Positions 28,168 to 37,876 of a stretch of 64,000 nt of DNA are shown piece by piece (position 1 is the first letter of the stretch; each line of letters opens with the position of its first letter). The DNA lies in contig CBDBDS010000006.1 of the NCBI GenBank assembly GCA_965203985.1, positions 89,248-153,247 on the forward strand. The letters are read 5' to 3'. The DNA is from Bin87 sp965203985 (GTDB lineage: Bacteria; Chloroflexota; Dehalococcoidia; Lucifugimonadales; UBA3495). A program made the translations under genes and the position numbers. The notes beneath the pieces were generated by a model. That model worked only from the letters and a program-made list of their open reading frames with translations, ran no database searches and was not told where the DNA came from.

Positions 28168-28245
28168 TGGAACCCCCGGCCGGACTCGAACCGGCGACCG
28201 TCGCTTCGCAAAAACGCTGCTCTGTTCCAACTGAGCTACGGGGGC
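28168..28245 (-). tRNA. tRNA, anticodon TGC by position (Ala), unusual
   Basis: A full cloverleaf folds on the minus strand: acceptor GCCCCCG/CGGGGGT, D arm GCTC/GAGC with AGTTGG in the loop, T arm GCCGG-TTCGAGT-CCGGC, and an encoded CCA end. The anticodon loop TTTGCGA places TGC (28210-28208) at 34-36. Oddities: a G:U first acceptor pair, U at position 73, and a G-A mismatch at the top of the anticodon stem. These suggest a mobile-element tRNA or a decaying gene, so identity should be treated with care. Confidence 0.75.
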
Positions 28246-28253
28246 ATTCACTA

Positions 28254-28291
28254 ACCGCCTGGGAGTACCAGTCCCAGGCGGTTTTCATTTT
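28254..28291 (+). terminator. Rho-independent terminator
   Basis: ACCGCCTGGGA (28254-28264) pairs with TCCCAGGCGGT (28272-28282) over a short loop, and TTTTCATTTT follows on the plus strand. No intact plus gene lies immediately upstream, so it may be a relic or may insulate the defence operon that follows from read-through. Confidence 0.7.
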
Positions 28292-28533
28292 ATCCCCGGC
28301 CCAACGTTGTGGCAACAATACTGTCAATAGTGTTTCGCCGGACTTTCGCAAGTACCCCCGCTGCTCAGGCCGTTTTAGCAGGCCAGTTTGCCGCGCAGCC
28401 GTTTTGCAAGTTGCTCCCCAAGTGGGATTGTTGCTTGCATGACGCAATGGTGGTAACCTGACGGACCCCCATCTGAGCTTTCCTGTCGGTGTTACAACTC
28501 GGGCCTATGGCCCCTGTTAGCAAAGGAGTCACC

Positions 28534-30678
28534 ATGGCGCGGCGATACACGATGCCGATTTCCCGTCTGACTGTTGATAAGCTGGGTGTCAAACTTTACG
28601 ACAAAGTCTCGGCTGTGATAGCTGAACTGATCGCGAACGCCTACGACGCTGACGCCACGGAAGTCACCGTTCGTGCCCCGATGGGTCAGTTTCTGGCTAC
28701 CAAGGCAGGAGGGGTCATCTCGGATAAAGGGCTCACCATCGAAGTCACGGACAACGGCATCGGCATGACACCGGATGAAATGCAAAACTTTTACCTCGTG
28801 GTGGGAGCCGAGCGAAGGACCGACCCAAAGAGGGGAGCCGAATCTCGGCTGTTCAAAAGGAGAGTGATGGGGCGAAAGGGAGTAGGCAAGCTCGCTCCGT
28901 TCGGAATTTGCAAGACGATAGAAGTTATCAGCAGTGGCAGCGAATCCCCGGTCGATCAAGACTCCGGCGAAGATCAGGAAGAATTCCTGAGTGGCGGCGA
29001 ATTGCAGGTCGATCAAGACTCCAGCGAAGATCAGCAAGGATTCTTGACGTCTCACATCATCATGAAATATGGCGCCATTGTCCAAGATGAAGGAACCCCA
29101 GGTGAAATATACGAACCGACCACTGGAGAACGAGACGATACCATCTCGGAGCGAAGAGGCACCAAGATTATTTTGCAAGACTTCAATTATCGTCGAGTTC
29201 CCACGATCGACGACCTCGCACGCCAGATCGCTCAGCGGTTCGGAATTGCTTCCGATGATTGGAATGTGACGCTCATCGACAATTCCCCTGAGGCGGACGA
29301 TGAGCCACGCGCAGTCGGCAAGTTCGACATCGAGTGGATGCCTAACACGCAGATAACCTTCGCGCCCGACGGAACGGTCACGGGACCCGATTGTGAACAG
29401 ATGGACGACCTGTCTGCAGGATTTGAATTCGATCACCGGTATTACCCCGTTCATGGGTGGATGGGCTACGCTAAAGATGCATACAAGGATACTTTGATGG
29501 CGGGGGTACGTATCTATTGCAAGGGCAAGATCGCCGCACAGCCGGCGATCTTCAATTTGTCTGCGGGGTTCACTGGCGAGCACAATATCCGGTCGTATCT
29601 GGTGGGAGAGTTGCATGCCGACTGGCTGGATGAAGACGATGATTTGATACAGACAGACCGTCGAGATATCTTGTGGTCAGACGAACTCGCCGCTGCGTTT
29701 GAACAGTGGGGGCAGAACGTAGTCAGGCGCATAGGCACTATGTCGCGCGACCCTCTCCGGGAGGCAACTCTCGACGTGTTCCTCAGAACTGGAGATGTTG
29801 ACGCAAAGATACTGGATCGCTATCCAGGCCAAGACCACTACCCAATTCGCGCGCAAGCGTTGGAGCTCGCAAAGCTCCTCGGAAAAACCATGAACCGGTC
29901 GGAAGCAGAGGACGCCTCGATCGTCGGCGATGTGGTTGAACTGAGCATTTTCCTCGCTCCGCATGCAACACTGGACAAAATGATGAGAGATGCCATCCAG
30001 GAGGCAGACTCGGCCGTATCAGCAATCACCGCTTTTCTAAAGACCGCGCGGATTGCGGAGCTCTCCTCATTTGGCCGTATTGCCGAAGATCGCTTGAAGG
30101 TGATTGACAGACTGCAGTTCCTCAAAAGCGATCAAGAGACCGAAGAAAAGGACCTCCAAAATCTGTTGGACAGCGCTCCTTGGCTAATCAATCCAGAGTG
30201 GGCACCCGTGACCGCGAATCAATCGCTCAGCAGCCTGAAAAGGGAATTCGAAGCATACTATCAGCAAGAAACGGCGGAACCTATAACCTTGGCTGATTTC
30301 CGAGACCCGCTTAGGAGACCTGACTTCGTGCTGACGAGTCAAGAAAGTAAAGCCCAGATAGTAGAGATCAAATCGCCTGGGCACGCATTGCAGAATGACG
30401 AGATGGACCGGATTGTCACTTACTATCAGAATATTGAGGGTTTCTTGTCCGATGAGAACAATGCTGAATTCAGGAAGTTTTTCACTGACTTCCACATTAC
30501 TCTTGTTTGTGACGAAATCGCTCTTGATCGTACTCAATTAGCGGCGTTTCGCGGGTACATCAATGACGGAAAGTTGACTCATGTCGGATGGCCCGCGTTC
30601 CTATTGAGAACCGAGTTGGTACACCAAGATTTCCTAAATGCAGCGAAGGAGCAACTCCAGACGACTACCCAAGATTGA
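28534..30678 (+). CDS. GHKL ATPase-nuclease of a restriction-type system (paraMORC-like)
   Basis: Start ATG 28534 (MARRYTMPISRLTVDKLGVK), seven bases after AGGAG; 714 aa. The GHKL ATP-binding fold is clear: N-box AVIAELIANAYDADA, G1 motif IEVTDNGIGM, G2 motif GRKGVGKLAPFG. A 19-residue tandem duplication (PVDQDSGEDQEEF and QVDQDSSEDQQGF) is inserted after it. The C-terminal ~200 residues contain RRPDFVLTSQESKAQIVEIK, a PD-(D/E)xK nuclease core (D, then E-x-K). MutL/Hsp90-like ATPases of this kind are known in restriction-modification operons with Vsr and C5-methylase genes (Iyer, Abhiman and Aravind described the link to MORC proteins). Vsr and methylase genes follow directly here, so it is probably the restriction motor/nuclease. 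Confidence 0.85.
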   Translation: MARRYTMPISRLTVDKLGVKLYDKVSAVIAELIANAYDADATEVTVRAPMGQFLATKAGGVISDKGLTIEVTDNGIGMTPDEMQNFYLVVGAERRTDPKRGAESRLFKRRVMGRKGVGKLAPFGICKTIEVISSGSESPVDQDSGEDQEEFLSGGELQVDQDSSEDQQGFLTSHIIMKYGAIVQDEGTPGEIYEPTTGERDDTISERRGTKIILQDFNYRRVPTIDDLARQIAQRFGIASDDWNVTLIDNSPEADDEPRAVGKFDIEWMPNTQITFAPDGTVTGPDCEQMDDLSAGFEFDHRYYPVHGWMGYAKDAYKDTLMAGVRIYCKGKIAAQPAIFNLSAGFTGEHNIRSYLVGELHADWLDEDDDLIQTDRRDILWSDELAAAFEQWGQNVVRRIGTMSRDPLREATLDVFLRTGDVDAKILDRYPGQDHYPIRAQALELAKLLGKTMNRSEAEDASIVGDVVELSIFLAPHATLDKMMRDAIQEADSAVSAITAFLKTARIAELSSFGRIAEDRLKVIDRLQFLKSDQETEEKDLQNLLDSAPWLINPEWAPVTANQSLSSLKREFEAYYQQETAEPITLADFRDPLRRPDFVLTSQESKAQIVEIKSPGHALQNDEMDRIVTYYQNIEGFLSDENNAEFRKFFTDFHITLVCDEIALDRTQLAAFRGYINDGKLTHVGWPAFLLRTELVHQDFLNAAKEQLQTTTQD

Positions 30679-30867
30679 TGGCAGTCGCCACCGCCCGAGG
30701 CAACTGTGGATCGATGGCTACGATTTACCATCGCCTCCGCAAATTGGGACAACGGCCGATTGCGGTTGTTGAGCCCACGCATCACCGCCCGCTCCAAGAC
30801 TTAGGCAAGAAAGAATTACTTGGGTCGGCAGCTCCGCACAATTGGCGGGCGCAAGCTGAGGGAGATT

Positions 30868-31308
30868 GTGAAAACGGACGTTATGGACCCGCGCCAACGT
30901 TATTTGGCAATGGCTCACAACCGGGGGAGAACTCGCCCCGAGCGAGCACTGGCTTCTGCTTTGTGGCGGCGTGGATTACGTTACTTTACCCACGCAGGCT
31001 ATGCGAGGATTAGCGGCAAGCGTTTGCTCGGCAAGCCAGACTTGGTATTCCCTCGCAAGAAAATCGCGATCTTCGTTGACGGATGCTTCTGGCACGGCTG
31101 CCCTCACTGCGGCAAATCGCCGGAGCGAAGTGGACAGTTCTGGGTCGATAAGATATCGAACAACCGCGAACGTGACCATCGCGTAACGGCCACCTTGGAG
31201 AATGACGGTTGGACCGTATTGCGCGTTCCCGAGCACCAAGTCCGCACGCGAGCGGAGCTATCACAAACGGTAGACCGGCTGATCCCTCTGTTGACGGCAA
31301 ATCCGTGA
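30868..31308 (+). CDS. vsr: Vsr-family DNA mismatch endonuclease
   Basis: GTG 30868 follows GGGAG closely; ATG 30883 is an alternative start. About 146 aa. The family block GKPDLVFPRKKIAIFVDGCF followed by WHGCPHCG is diagnostic: the Asp of PDLV is catalytic and the Cys/His residues bind zinc. An N-terminal MAHNRGRTRPERALASALWR matches the usual conserved lead. Vsr nicks next to T:G mismatches produced by deamination of 5-methylcytosine and normally accompanies a Dcm-type methylase; such a gene starts 40 bases downstream. In some systems Vsr-like proteins are the restriction nuclease. Confidence 0.92.
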   Translation: MKTDVMDPRQRYLAMAHNRGRTRPERALASALWRRGLRYFTHAGYARISGKRLLGKPDLVFPRKKIAIFVDGCFWHGCPHCGKSPERSGQFWVDKISNNRERDHRVTATLENDGWTVLRVPEHQVRTRAELSQTVDRLIPLLTANP

Positions 31309-31348
31309 CCAGATTAGCCGAGGTTGCGGCAGTCCGGAGCATTCGAAC

Positions 31349-32431
31349 ATGGCACTAACGGCGATTGACGTATTTGCGGGCGGCGGCGGCCTCACAGTCG
31401 GGCTGAAGCGGGCCGGCTTCCAGGTTGTGTGTGCAGTAGAAAAGGAAGAGCACGCCTGCGCCACGTACCGGGCAAACCATCCCTCAGTCTGCCTGTTGGA
31501 ACGGGACATCACCCAGGTATCAGGCGATGATTTGTTGAACCTAACCAGTCGCGGCGCGATAGACCTGCTCGCAGGCTGCCCACCTTGCCAAGGCTACACT
31601 AGCTTGAACAAGGACGGGAACGACGACCCCAGAAATCAATTGATTTTCGAGATTTCGCGCTTGGCTGAAGAGATCATGCCGAGAGCCATCATGATGGAAA
31701 ATGTACCAGGGCTAACCACGAAGGGAATTGAGTCGTACAATCAGTTGAAGGCGAATCTTGAAGATCTCGGATATAAGCTGGCCAACAGCGCGAAGGTGCT
31801 GCAATCGGCCGACTATGGGGTTCCTCAAGAACGCCGGCGCTTGGTGATTTTGGCGGGTTTAGGTTTCGAGATTCCATTGCCGAACCCCACCCACTCCAAA
31901 GACGGAGAGAATGGATTGCTTGGCTGGAAGTCAGTTGCAGACGCCATCGGAGGCAAGAAGTACATCGGCGATCCCCTTACTCTGTCCGAAGCGAAAGCCT
32001 CAGGCGACCTGCGTCGGTCGGACTGGCACGTAGTTAGGGACCTTTCTCGAGAAAACCAGAAACGCATCGAGGCGGCGGCACCGGGACAAAGTTGGTCTAC
32101 AATCCCTGAACATCTGCGGCCGGAATGCCACCGGGGAGAATACGTTGGATTCACCAACGTGTATGGGCGCATGGAATGGCGTGAGCCATCGCCCACTATT
32201 ACCGGGGGCTGTACCACTTTTAGCAAGGGTAGGTTCGGGCATCCGGTGAAGAACAGGACGATTTCGGTCCGTGAAGCCGCTTTGCTCCAAACGTTCCCCA
32301 GAGACTACGTTTTCGATATCCCATACATGGAGCACGTTTGCAATGTGATCGGGAATGCCCTGCCATGCGATTTCGCGGAGGCGCTAGCCTCGAAATGCCA
32401 CGCAGTTCTTTGGGCAGGGGCATCAGACTGA
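31349..32431 (+). CDS. dcm: DNA (cytosine-5-)-methyltransferase
   Basis: 360 residues from ATG 31349. Ordered C5-methylase motifs are present: I (IDVFAGGGGLTVGLKRAGF), IV with the catalytic Cys (LLAGCPPCQGYTSL), VI (MMENVPGL), VIII (YGVPQERRRLVILAG), IX-X at the end (SVREAALLQTFPRDYVF; VIGNALPCDFAEAL). The target-recognition region lies around residues 195-290, between VIII and IX. It modifies one strand position in a short DNA site; the sequence cannot be read from the protein. It completes the GHKL-Vsr-methylase operon and protects host DNA. Confidence 0.95.
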   Translation: MALTAIDVFAGGGGLTVGLKRAGFQVVCAVEKEEHACATYRANHPSVCLLERDITQVSGDDLLNLTSRGAIDLLAGCPPCQGYTSLNKDGNDDPRNQLIFEISRLAEEIMPRAIMMENVPGLTTKGIESYNQLKANLEDLGYKLANSAKVLQSADYGVPQERRRLVILAGLGFEIPLPNPTHSKDGENGLLGWKSVADAIGGKKYIGDPLTLSEAKASGDLRRSDWHVVRDLSRENQKRIEAAAPGQSWSTIPEHLRPECHRGEYVGFTNVYGRMEWREPSPTITGGCTTFSKGRFGHPVKNRTISVREAALLQTFPRDYVFDIPYMEHVCNVIGNALPCDFAEALASKCHAVLWAGASD

Positions 32432-32649
32432 ATTCCCATTGACTGACTTTGCAGTGAAGTCTGTCATTTCTCATTCTTGGGGTGTGGGCTCGACAACCGT
32501 GGTAAGCACGGCGCGGGACCGGTTCAGCCCTGGAATGGCAGATTTGCCAATGAACTCTGCCATACTGAGCGAAGGGCCGATGCGGACGAGCTGGGCTTCA
32601 TTACGTAACGGCCGTTGCGTGAACCACGATGAGTGTAAAGGAAGATGTC

Positions 32650-34278
32650 ATGGGCTTGTTGAAGAAGTAGGCGCAGAAGCCGATGCCCGGGCACTGCTCG
32701 GCTACAATGCCAGGACAGTCCATCATTACCGAGGGTGCTGATGATCGAGCCTCTTGACCGTAGCCGCCGCGATTCCAGCCTGTTCCAGTTCACCACCAAG
32801 CAACTGCGGGATTTCATCGATTCCAACCACCTTTTGATCCGGATCGATGAGCAATTGGACTTTGCCAACCTGGTCGAGCCCTTGGAAGACTGCTATTGTC
32901 CCGACTTTTGACGACCCGCTATCCATCCCGAAGTGATGGTGAAGGCACTGCTGATCTGCTCGCTTTACAACATCACGTCCTTCCGGCGACTGTGCTCAGT
33001 AATCTCCGAGAATCTTGCTTACAGGTGGTTTTGTTTCCTGACCATCGACGATCCGGTGTTCGACCATTTCAGCATCAGCCACTTCATCGACCGGATCGGT
33101 CGCGACGGTTTCGCGGCGATCTTTGGCGGTCTGAACGACGAGTTGTTGCGCTTGGGGATGTTGTCGCCGGAGATGTACGTGGATGCGAGCCTGGTCAAGG
33201 CCAACGTGAGCGGGTACGACCTGGCGCCAAGTGGGATGTCTGTAGCGGAGTTCAAAGAACAGGCCATCGAGGAGAACGGGCTTTTCGTGCTGACCGAGAC
33301 CATTGTTGACGACGATGGCGTTGAGCAGGAGAAGGTGAGGCACTTCCAAAGCCCAGAGGGCCGGATGCCGCTGAACCCAGTTGATACCGACGCCCGATGG
33401 AAGACGACCAGAGCTGGCAAGGCGTCGGGATTGCAGTACCAGGAGAATGTCATCGTTGACTTGGGCGGGTATCCTGTCCCGAGGCGTAACCCAACCTTCT
33501 GAACGGGAATCCAAAGCGGTTGCTGGGCTGTTGGAGGGTCTCCCACTACAACCGGTATCGCTGGCTGGGGACACTGGCTACAGCGACGGCCGGCTTCGCC
33601 GTCTACTGGAAGAACGTGACATCACGGCGTACATTCCCATCCATCCCAGGCAGGAAACCAGCATGGTGGCCAGCGGCGATTTCGTCTATCAGGGCGCCCA
33701 CCTGATCTGCCCTCAGGGCAAGATCCTGCGTCGGGGTGCATACCACAAACGACAACGGTCCTACCATTACGTGGCGCTTCAGAAGGATTGTCAGGCCTGC
33801 CCCATCAAGGATACCTGCTTACCGCCAGGTCAAAAACGGCGGTTCTTTCGGGGTCACGATCTATCACCCGGAGTATTCGAGGGCCCGGGAGCGGAACCGG
33901 ACTGCTGCCTACCGGCGGGAGAGCATCCGGCGTAAGACTATCGTGGATGGAACCTTCGCCTCTCTTGACCGGTTGGGATGGGAGAAGTCCCGACTGCGGG
34001 GACTGTGGAAGGTGGACTGCGAGGGCTACATGGCGGCGTTGGCCCACAACGTGCTGAAGATGGTGCGCAGACTGGGCCGCGGCGTCGGGCCGTTCGGTCC
34101 GGTGGCGCCCGCCGATGCCATTGCTGGGAGCGCAGGGCACGCAATGGATGATGCGGCGGCCAATTTCGCCGCACTGACATGCTGCTTCGCGTGGGTGAGT
34201 TGGTGGACCCTCTACCTCAAGCCCGAACTTACGGCAGATCTACCGTAAGTTCGGCGACTTTTCCCTGATCAGCTTTCG
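32650..34278 (+). mobile_element. Decayed IS1182-family element
   Basis: The transposase is spread over 32741-34248. It begins MMIEPLDRSRRDSSLFQFTT, meets an in-frame TGA at 32909-32911, continues with HPEVMVKALLICSLYNITSF, shifts frame near 33490 (SLAGDTGYSDGRLRRLLEER) and again near 33850 (RRKTIVDGTFASLDRLGWEK). The order and the CPIKDTCLP Cys cluster fit IS1182 transposases. At least three lesions make it inactive. The left boundary is approximate; the right end abuts an IS5-family element. Confidence 0.85.
34223..34254 (+). terminator. 12-bp perfect hairpin at end of IS1182 remnant
   Basis: CCGAACTTACGG (34223-34234) and CCGTAAGTTCGG (34243-34254) are perfect inverted copies around an 8-base loop; CGACTTTTCC follows. 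It lies at the stop of the broken transposase and is probably its terminator. Confidence 0.5.
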
Positions 34279-35056
34279 CTAGGTGGTGTCGTCAAAAGAG
34301 TTTGCTCCAGATTCATCACTGCCCGGAGCTGGCAAGCGGCCAAGTGTGACGCTGCCTTCTTCGCATAGCGGGTTGCTACTCCGCGCCATTGCTTGAATTC
34401 CAGAAACCCGTTCTCCACCAAGTGCCGCAGCTGGTACAGCGCCCGGTCGTATTCTCGCTTCTTCTTCCGGTTGCTCTTGGGCGGTATCACCGGATCTATT
34501 CCCATCCTCTGGGCAGCGGCTATGATTTCATTAGTGTCATAGGCTTTGTCCGCCAGCAGGCACCCGGCCGCAATGCCCTCGATCAAAGACAGCGCCTGGG
34601 AGCAGTCGGCCACCGTGCCCTCGGTCAGCGCCAGTCTCACCGGCATTCCGTGGGCGTCCACCGCCAGATGCAGCTTGCTGTTCAGCCCCCTTTGGTGCGG
34701 GCAATGGACTGGTTTCCGCCCCGGGCCCCGGCGCTGTGCGGATGGACCTTGATATAGCTGGCATCGATCATCAGCCACTCAAAATCAGGGTCATCCATCA
34801 CTGCCTCCAACAGCCCAGCCCACACGCCTCGGTCCCGCCAGCGGCAGAAACGGCGGTGGGTGTTCTTCCAGTCCCCGTAGTCCGGAGGCAAATCCCGCCA
34901 GGGAGACCCAGTACGCAGAATCCAGCACACGGCGTCGACGAACCGGCGGTTGTCATGGGCTGGCCTTCCCTGCTTGCCCGCTCCCCCCGGCAGATGCGGC
35001 CTGAGCCGCTCCCAAACCGCGTCGGTCATATCGTGGCGTCGATGCGCTGCCGTCAT
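34269..35056 (-). CDS. IS5-family transposase, two frames joined by -1 frameshift
   Basis: ORF A starts at ATG 35056 (MTAAHRRHDMTDAVWERLRP; AGGGGGGAAG upstream) and carries the DUF4096-like domain and first Asp (WLMIDASYIKVHP). It ends just after an AAAGGGGG run (minus strand; 34686-34693). Slipping back one base there continues as GLNSKLHLAVDAHGMPVRLA in ORF B, with the second Asp (CLLADKAYDTNEII) and the Glu helix (LRHLVENGFLEFKQWRGVAT). This is the programmed frameshift layout of IS427-type elements, so the transposase may be functional. The last few codons run past the terminal repeat into flanking DNA. Confidence 0.85.
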
Positions 35057-35128
35057 ACTTCCCCCCTGCCGCACTCTCACGTTCACAGCAATCTACCATC
35101 TCTCTGTTGTTTTGACGACACTACCTAG
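34279..35128 (-). mobile_element. IS5-family (IS427-like) insertion sequence, complete ends
   Basis: Terminal inverted repeats CTAGGTGGTGTCGTCAAAA (34279-34297) and TTTTGACGACACTACCTAG (35110-35128) differ at one position. The total length is 850 bases, usual for this group, and CTAG at both ends may be the duplicated target. It lies between the IS1182 remnant and the second vsr region. Confidence 0.9.
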
Positions 35129-35244
35129 TACACATCTCCTATGGGGGGACGAAAATGTCTGACAGCCGGTAGTCAATGGCTCGTCGGGCTAAATCGGAAA
35201 CCCGGAATTCGTATGCTTCGTCAACTCCAGGCACAATCTCGTGA

Positions 35245-35457
35245 TTAGCGATCCCGTGATCCGTTGGCGTCGCCTGCCAGCAGTTCATGAATGAGCCGCG
35301 CAATTTCCGCGCCGCGCTCCTCTACGGTGCCTGTGATGCTGAGGAGTTCGTCGTTGGCACAGTCCTTCTCACTATCAGTGGCTGCTTCCGCATTAGCCAA
35401 TAGAACGTCTGCGAATCGTGCCAAGATCATCCTAGGCGTTTCAACTGAGTTGGGCAT
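35245..35457 (-). CDS. Small helical hypothetical protein (70 aa)
   Basis: Starts MPNSVETPRMILARFADVLL at ATG 35457, with GGGAGCG about seven bases upstream, and is predicted all-helical and acidic (DCANDELLSITGTVEERGAE). It follows the broken vsr gene on the same strand by 35 bases. A second frame just downstream (DEAYEFRVSDLARRAIDYRL) also looks protein-like and may be its former continuation, cut near the IS5 insertion. No family recognised. Confidence 0.4.
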   Translation of the reverse strand: MPNSVETPRMILARFADVLLANAEAATDSEKDCANDELLSITGTVEERGAEIARLIHELLAGDANGSRDR

Positions 35458-35492
35458 ATCATTCGCTCCCTTTAGCGACCGTCGTTCTTTGT

Positions 35493-35924
35493 TTACGTGA
35501 CACTCGCGGATTGGCGACTTCGTCGTCGAGTCAATTCCTCCAGCAATCTTTCAGTGTCGTGCTGTAAGGAGCACTCCCAAATCGTTCGTACCTTCCACCC
35601 CGACTTGCAGAGTTGTTGGACATGCTCGCGATCTCGCGAAATATTGCGGGCCAGCTTAGGGTCCTAGTACCCCAGATTTGTTGATGGCCTATTTCTGCCC
35701 TTGGGACAATCATGCCCATGCCAAAAGCAACCGTGTACGAAAACAACTGTTCCACATTTTTTGAGAACCAAATCTGGCGTGCCCGGCAAAGAACGAACCT
35801 GAAGGCGGTACCGGAATCCGGCGTGCCAAAGTTCACGTCGGACAAAATGTTCAATTTTTGAATCCCTGCTCTTGATCCGGGACATCAACCGCGATCTTTG
35901 TTCGACTGAGAGGCGGTCAGGCAT
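35493..35924 (-). pseudogene. vsr: Second vsr endonuclease gene, amber-interrupted
   Basis: From ATG 35924 (MPDRLSVEQRSRLMSRIKSR) the product reads through the diagnostic TPDLVLKKCGTVVFVHGCFW and HGHDCPKGR. It stops at TAG 35664-35666, exactly where the family usually has Trp (LGY-W-xPKL). The same frame continues as DPKLARNISRDREHVQQLCK and GWKVRTIWEC to TAA 35493-35495. One nonsense change (TGG to TAG) therefore inactivates an otherwise intact gene of 143 codons. It differs strongly in sequence from the intact vsr at 30868, so it came from another system whose methylase is not in the window. Confidence 0.85.
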
Positions 35925-36107
35925 CGTACTGTCCGATCGGATTGGGTAGACCCCAAGCGGATGTTTGCCAACGGAGACTAAGTGATCGCCGCGATTATCC
36001 CCCATTCCAAGTGGCTTTGTAAATTTGTAAACGTCAAGGGCGTCGGCGGGTCGACTCTGGTAGGGGGCAGAATCGTACGCTAAGGCCGTTATCGGCGTTT
36101 TGACCGC

Positions 36108-37763
36108 ATTGCCTCAATAAAAAGGTTACTTATAGGAAGTAGTTGCCGCACGTAAAATGCTACCGAAAATTCGGGAGGCGTTCGTGTGGCGGGAGGCATG
36201 AGCAAGATGGCGAAACGGGAGTTGCTGGCAACGATACGGGACCGCTATCGGGCGTCGTCCCGGAAAGACAAGAGCAAGATCCTGGACGAGTTCATCGCCG
36301 TAACGGGCCACCATCGCAAGCACGCCATTCGGCTGTTGCGACGACCTGACGATGATGAAGGCGCGCCGCATCCGGTGCGTGACCGGCGCATCTACGATGA
36401 AACGGTGAGAGAGGTGGTGATCATGGTCTGGGAGGCTGCCGACCGGGTCTGCGGAAAGCGGCTCAAGGCGGCGCTGCCTCACCTGGTGGAGTCCATGGAG
36501 CGCCATGGCCATCTGGAGCTGGACCCGGAGGTGAAAGCGCGGGTTCTGTCGGCCAGCGCGGCCACGCTGGATCGATTGCTGAAACCCATTCGTCCCACGG
36601 CAGGGAGCCGGCGCCGACCTCGCCGCGGGCGGTCCATGGGGAAGCGGGTTCCGGTGCGGACCTACAACGACTGGAACGAACCGCCGCCGGGTTTCCTGGA
36701 AATCGACCTGGTGGCCCATTGCGGGGGTTCCGTGTCCGGATCATTCATCCACAGCCTGGTGGCCACCGACATCTGCACCGGCTGGACCGAGGCGGTTCCC
36801 CTGCTGGCCCGGGAGCAGTCCCTGGTGGTGGAGGGACTGGAAGCCATCTCCAAACAGTTGCCCTTCCCGGTCCTGGGCATCGACTCCGACAACGACGGCG
36901 CGTTCATCAACGAAACGTTGATCGCGTACTGTGCTCACCGTGGCATCGAGTTCACCCGGTCGCGGCCCTACCGGAAGAACGACCAGGCCTGGATCGAGCA
37001 GAAGAATGGCTCCGTGGTGAGGCGCTTCGTCGGCCATGACCGCTACTCGGGCCAGGTGTCCGGTCAGACCATGGCTTATCTCTACGAGGCGGTGCGCCTG
37101 TACGTGAACTTCTTCCAGCCATCGTTCAAGCTCATCGACAAGATCCGGGACGGCGCCACCACCATCAAGCGGTACAGTCCGCCCGCCACACCCTGCGACC
37201 GGCTGATCGGGCACGATGCAACCGCCGCTGAGCTGCAGGATGGGTTGAACGAGTATCGCTCCGGTTTGGACCCGGTACTGCTGCTGCATACCATTCGCGA
37301 AGCCCAGTCGGCCCTGGTGGCAGCAACGGCGCCGTCAGTGCGGGAAACCCCAAGCGGTGAAAGCCTCGAACGGTTCCTGGCCAAGTTGCCCAGCTTGTGG
37401 CGGCAGGGCGAGGTACGCCCCACTCACGTGGTGAAAGTGCGGGCGCCGCGGCACTGGCGAACCCGCAAGGATCCCTTCGAAGGGGTGTGGGAAGACGTGC
37501 TGGCTTGGTTGCAGGCCGAGCCGGACGCCACCGGCACGGCGCTGATGGGACGGTTGCAGTCGGAACACCCGGACCGGTTCAGCGAGACTCAGTTGCGAAC
37601 CATGCAGCGCCGGCTGAAAGAGTGGCGGGGCATCATGGCCAAGGAGCTGGTTTACGCCGGGACTGCAGCAGCATCAACGGCAACCAACGGACTGCCGGAA
37701 ATAGCGCTGGTAGGAACGGACCCCCGGTGCTAAAGTTTCGGTAACACTCTCTGGTGAGGCAAC
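36108..37763 (+). mobile_element. Insertion sequence with integrase-core transposase
   Basis: The left end (TTGCCTCAATAAAAAGGTTAC from about 36109) and the right end (GTTTCGGTAACACTCTCTGG... TGAGGCAA to 37762) are imperfect inverted repeats sharing TTGCCTCA and GTTAC at equal spacing. They enclose one transposase gene. The total is about 1.65 kb. No target duplication could be settled by eye. Confidence 0.75.
36186..37733 (+). CDS. Integrase-core (rve) DDE transposase
   Basis: 515 aa from GTG 36186, five bases after GGGAGG. An N-terminal helical DNA-binding part (ILDEFIAVTGHHRKHAIRLL) precedes an integrase core: first Asp in FLEIDLVAHCGGSVSG, second in VLGIDSDNDGAFINE, and Glu in KNDQAWIEQKNGSVVRRF. 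All three catalytic acids are present. The C-terminal part ends in a linker-rich tail. The family is the unclassified (ISNCY) group related to IS481/IS3 integrase folds. Its frame is open throughout, so it may be active. Confidence 0.88.
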   Translation: MAGGMSKMAKRELLATIRDRYRASSRKDKSKILDEFIAVTGHHRKHAIRLLRRPDDDEGAPHPVRDRRIYDETVREVVIMVWEAADRVCGKRLKAALPHLVESMERHGHLELDPEVKARVLSASAATLDRLLKPIRPTAGSRRRPRRGRSMGKRVPVRTYNDWNEPPPGFLEIDLVAHCGGSVSGSFIHSLVATDICTGWTEAVPLLAREQSLVVEGLEAISKQLPFPVLGIDSDNDGAFINETLIAYCAHRGIEFTRSRPYRKNDQAWIEQKNGSVVRRFVGHDRYSGQVSGQTMAYLYEAVRLYVNFFQPSFKLIDKIRDGATTIKRYSPPATPCDRLIGHDATAAELQDGLNEYRSGLDPVLLLHTIREAQSALVAATAPSVRETPSGESLERFLAKLPSLWRQGEVRPTHVVKVRAPRHWRTRKDPFEGVWEDVLAWLQAEPDATGTALMGRLQSEHPDRFSETQLRTMQRRLKEWRGIMAKELVYAGTAAASTATNGLPEIALVGTDPRC

Positions 37764-37876
37764 GGGCGACCACCGGTATTCGTCGGTGAGCAGGATGTGG
37801 GCTCACCTAAAAGGTGGTTCCAAATCGGGCGCGAAACCGTCGCATTTGGTTGCCAACCAGCCTCCCCAGGGAGTGA

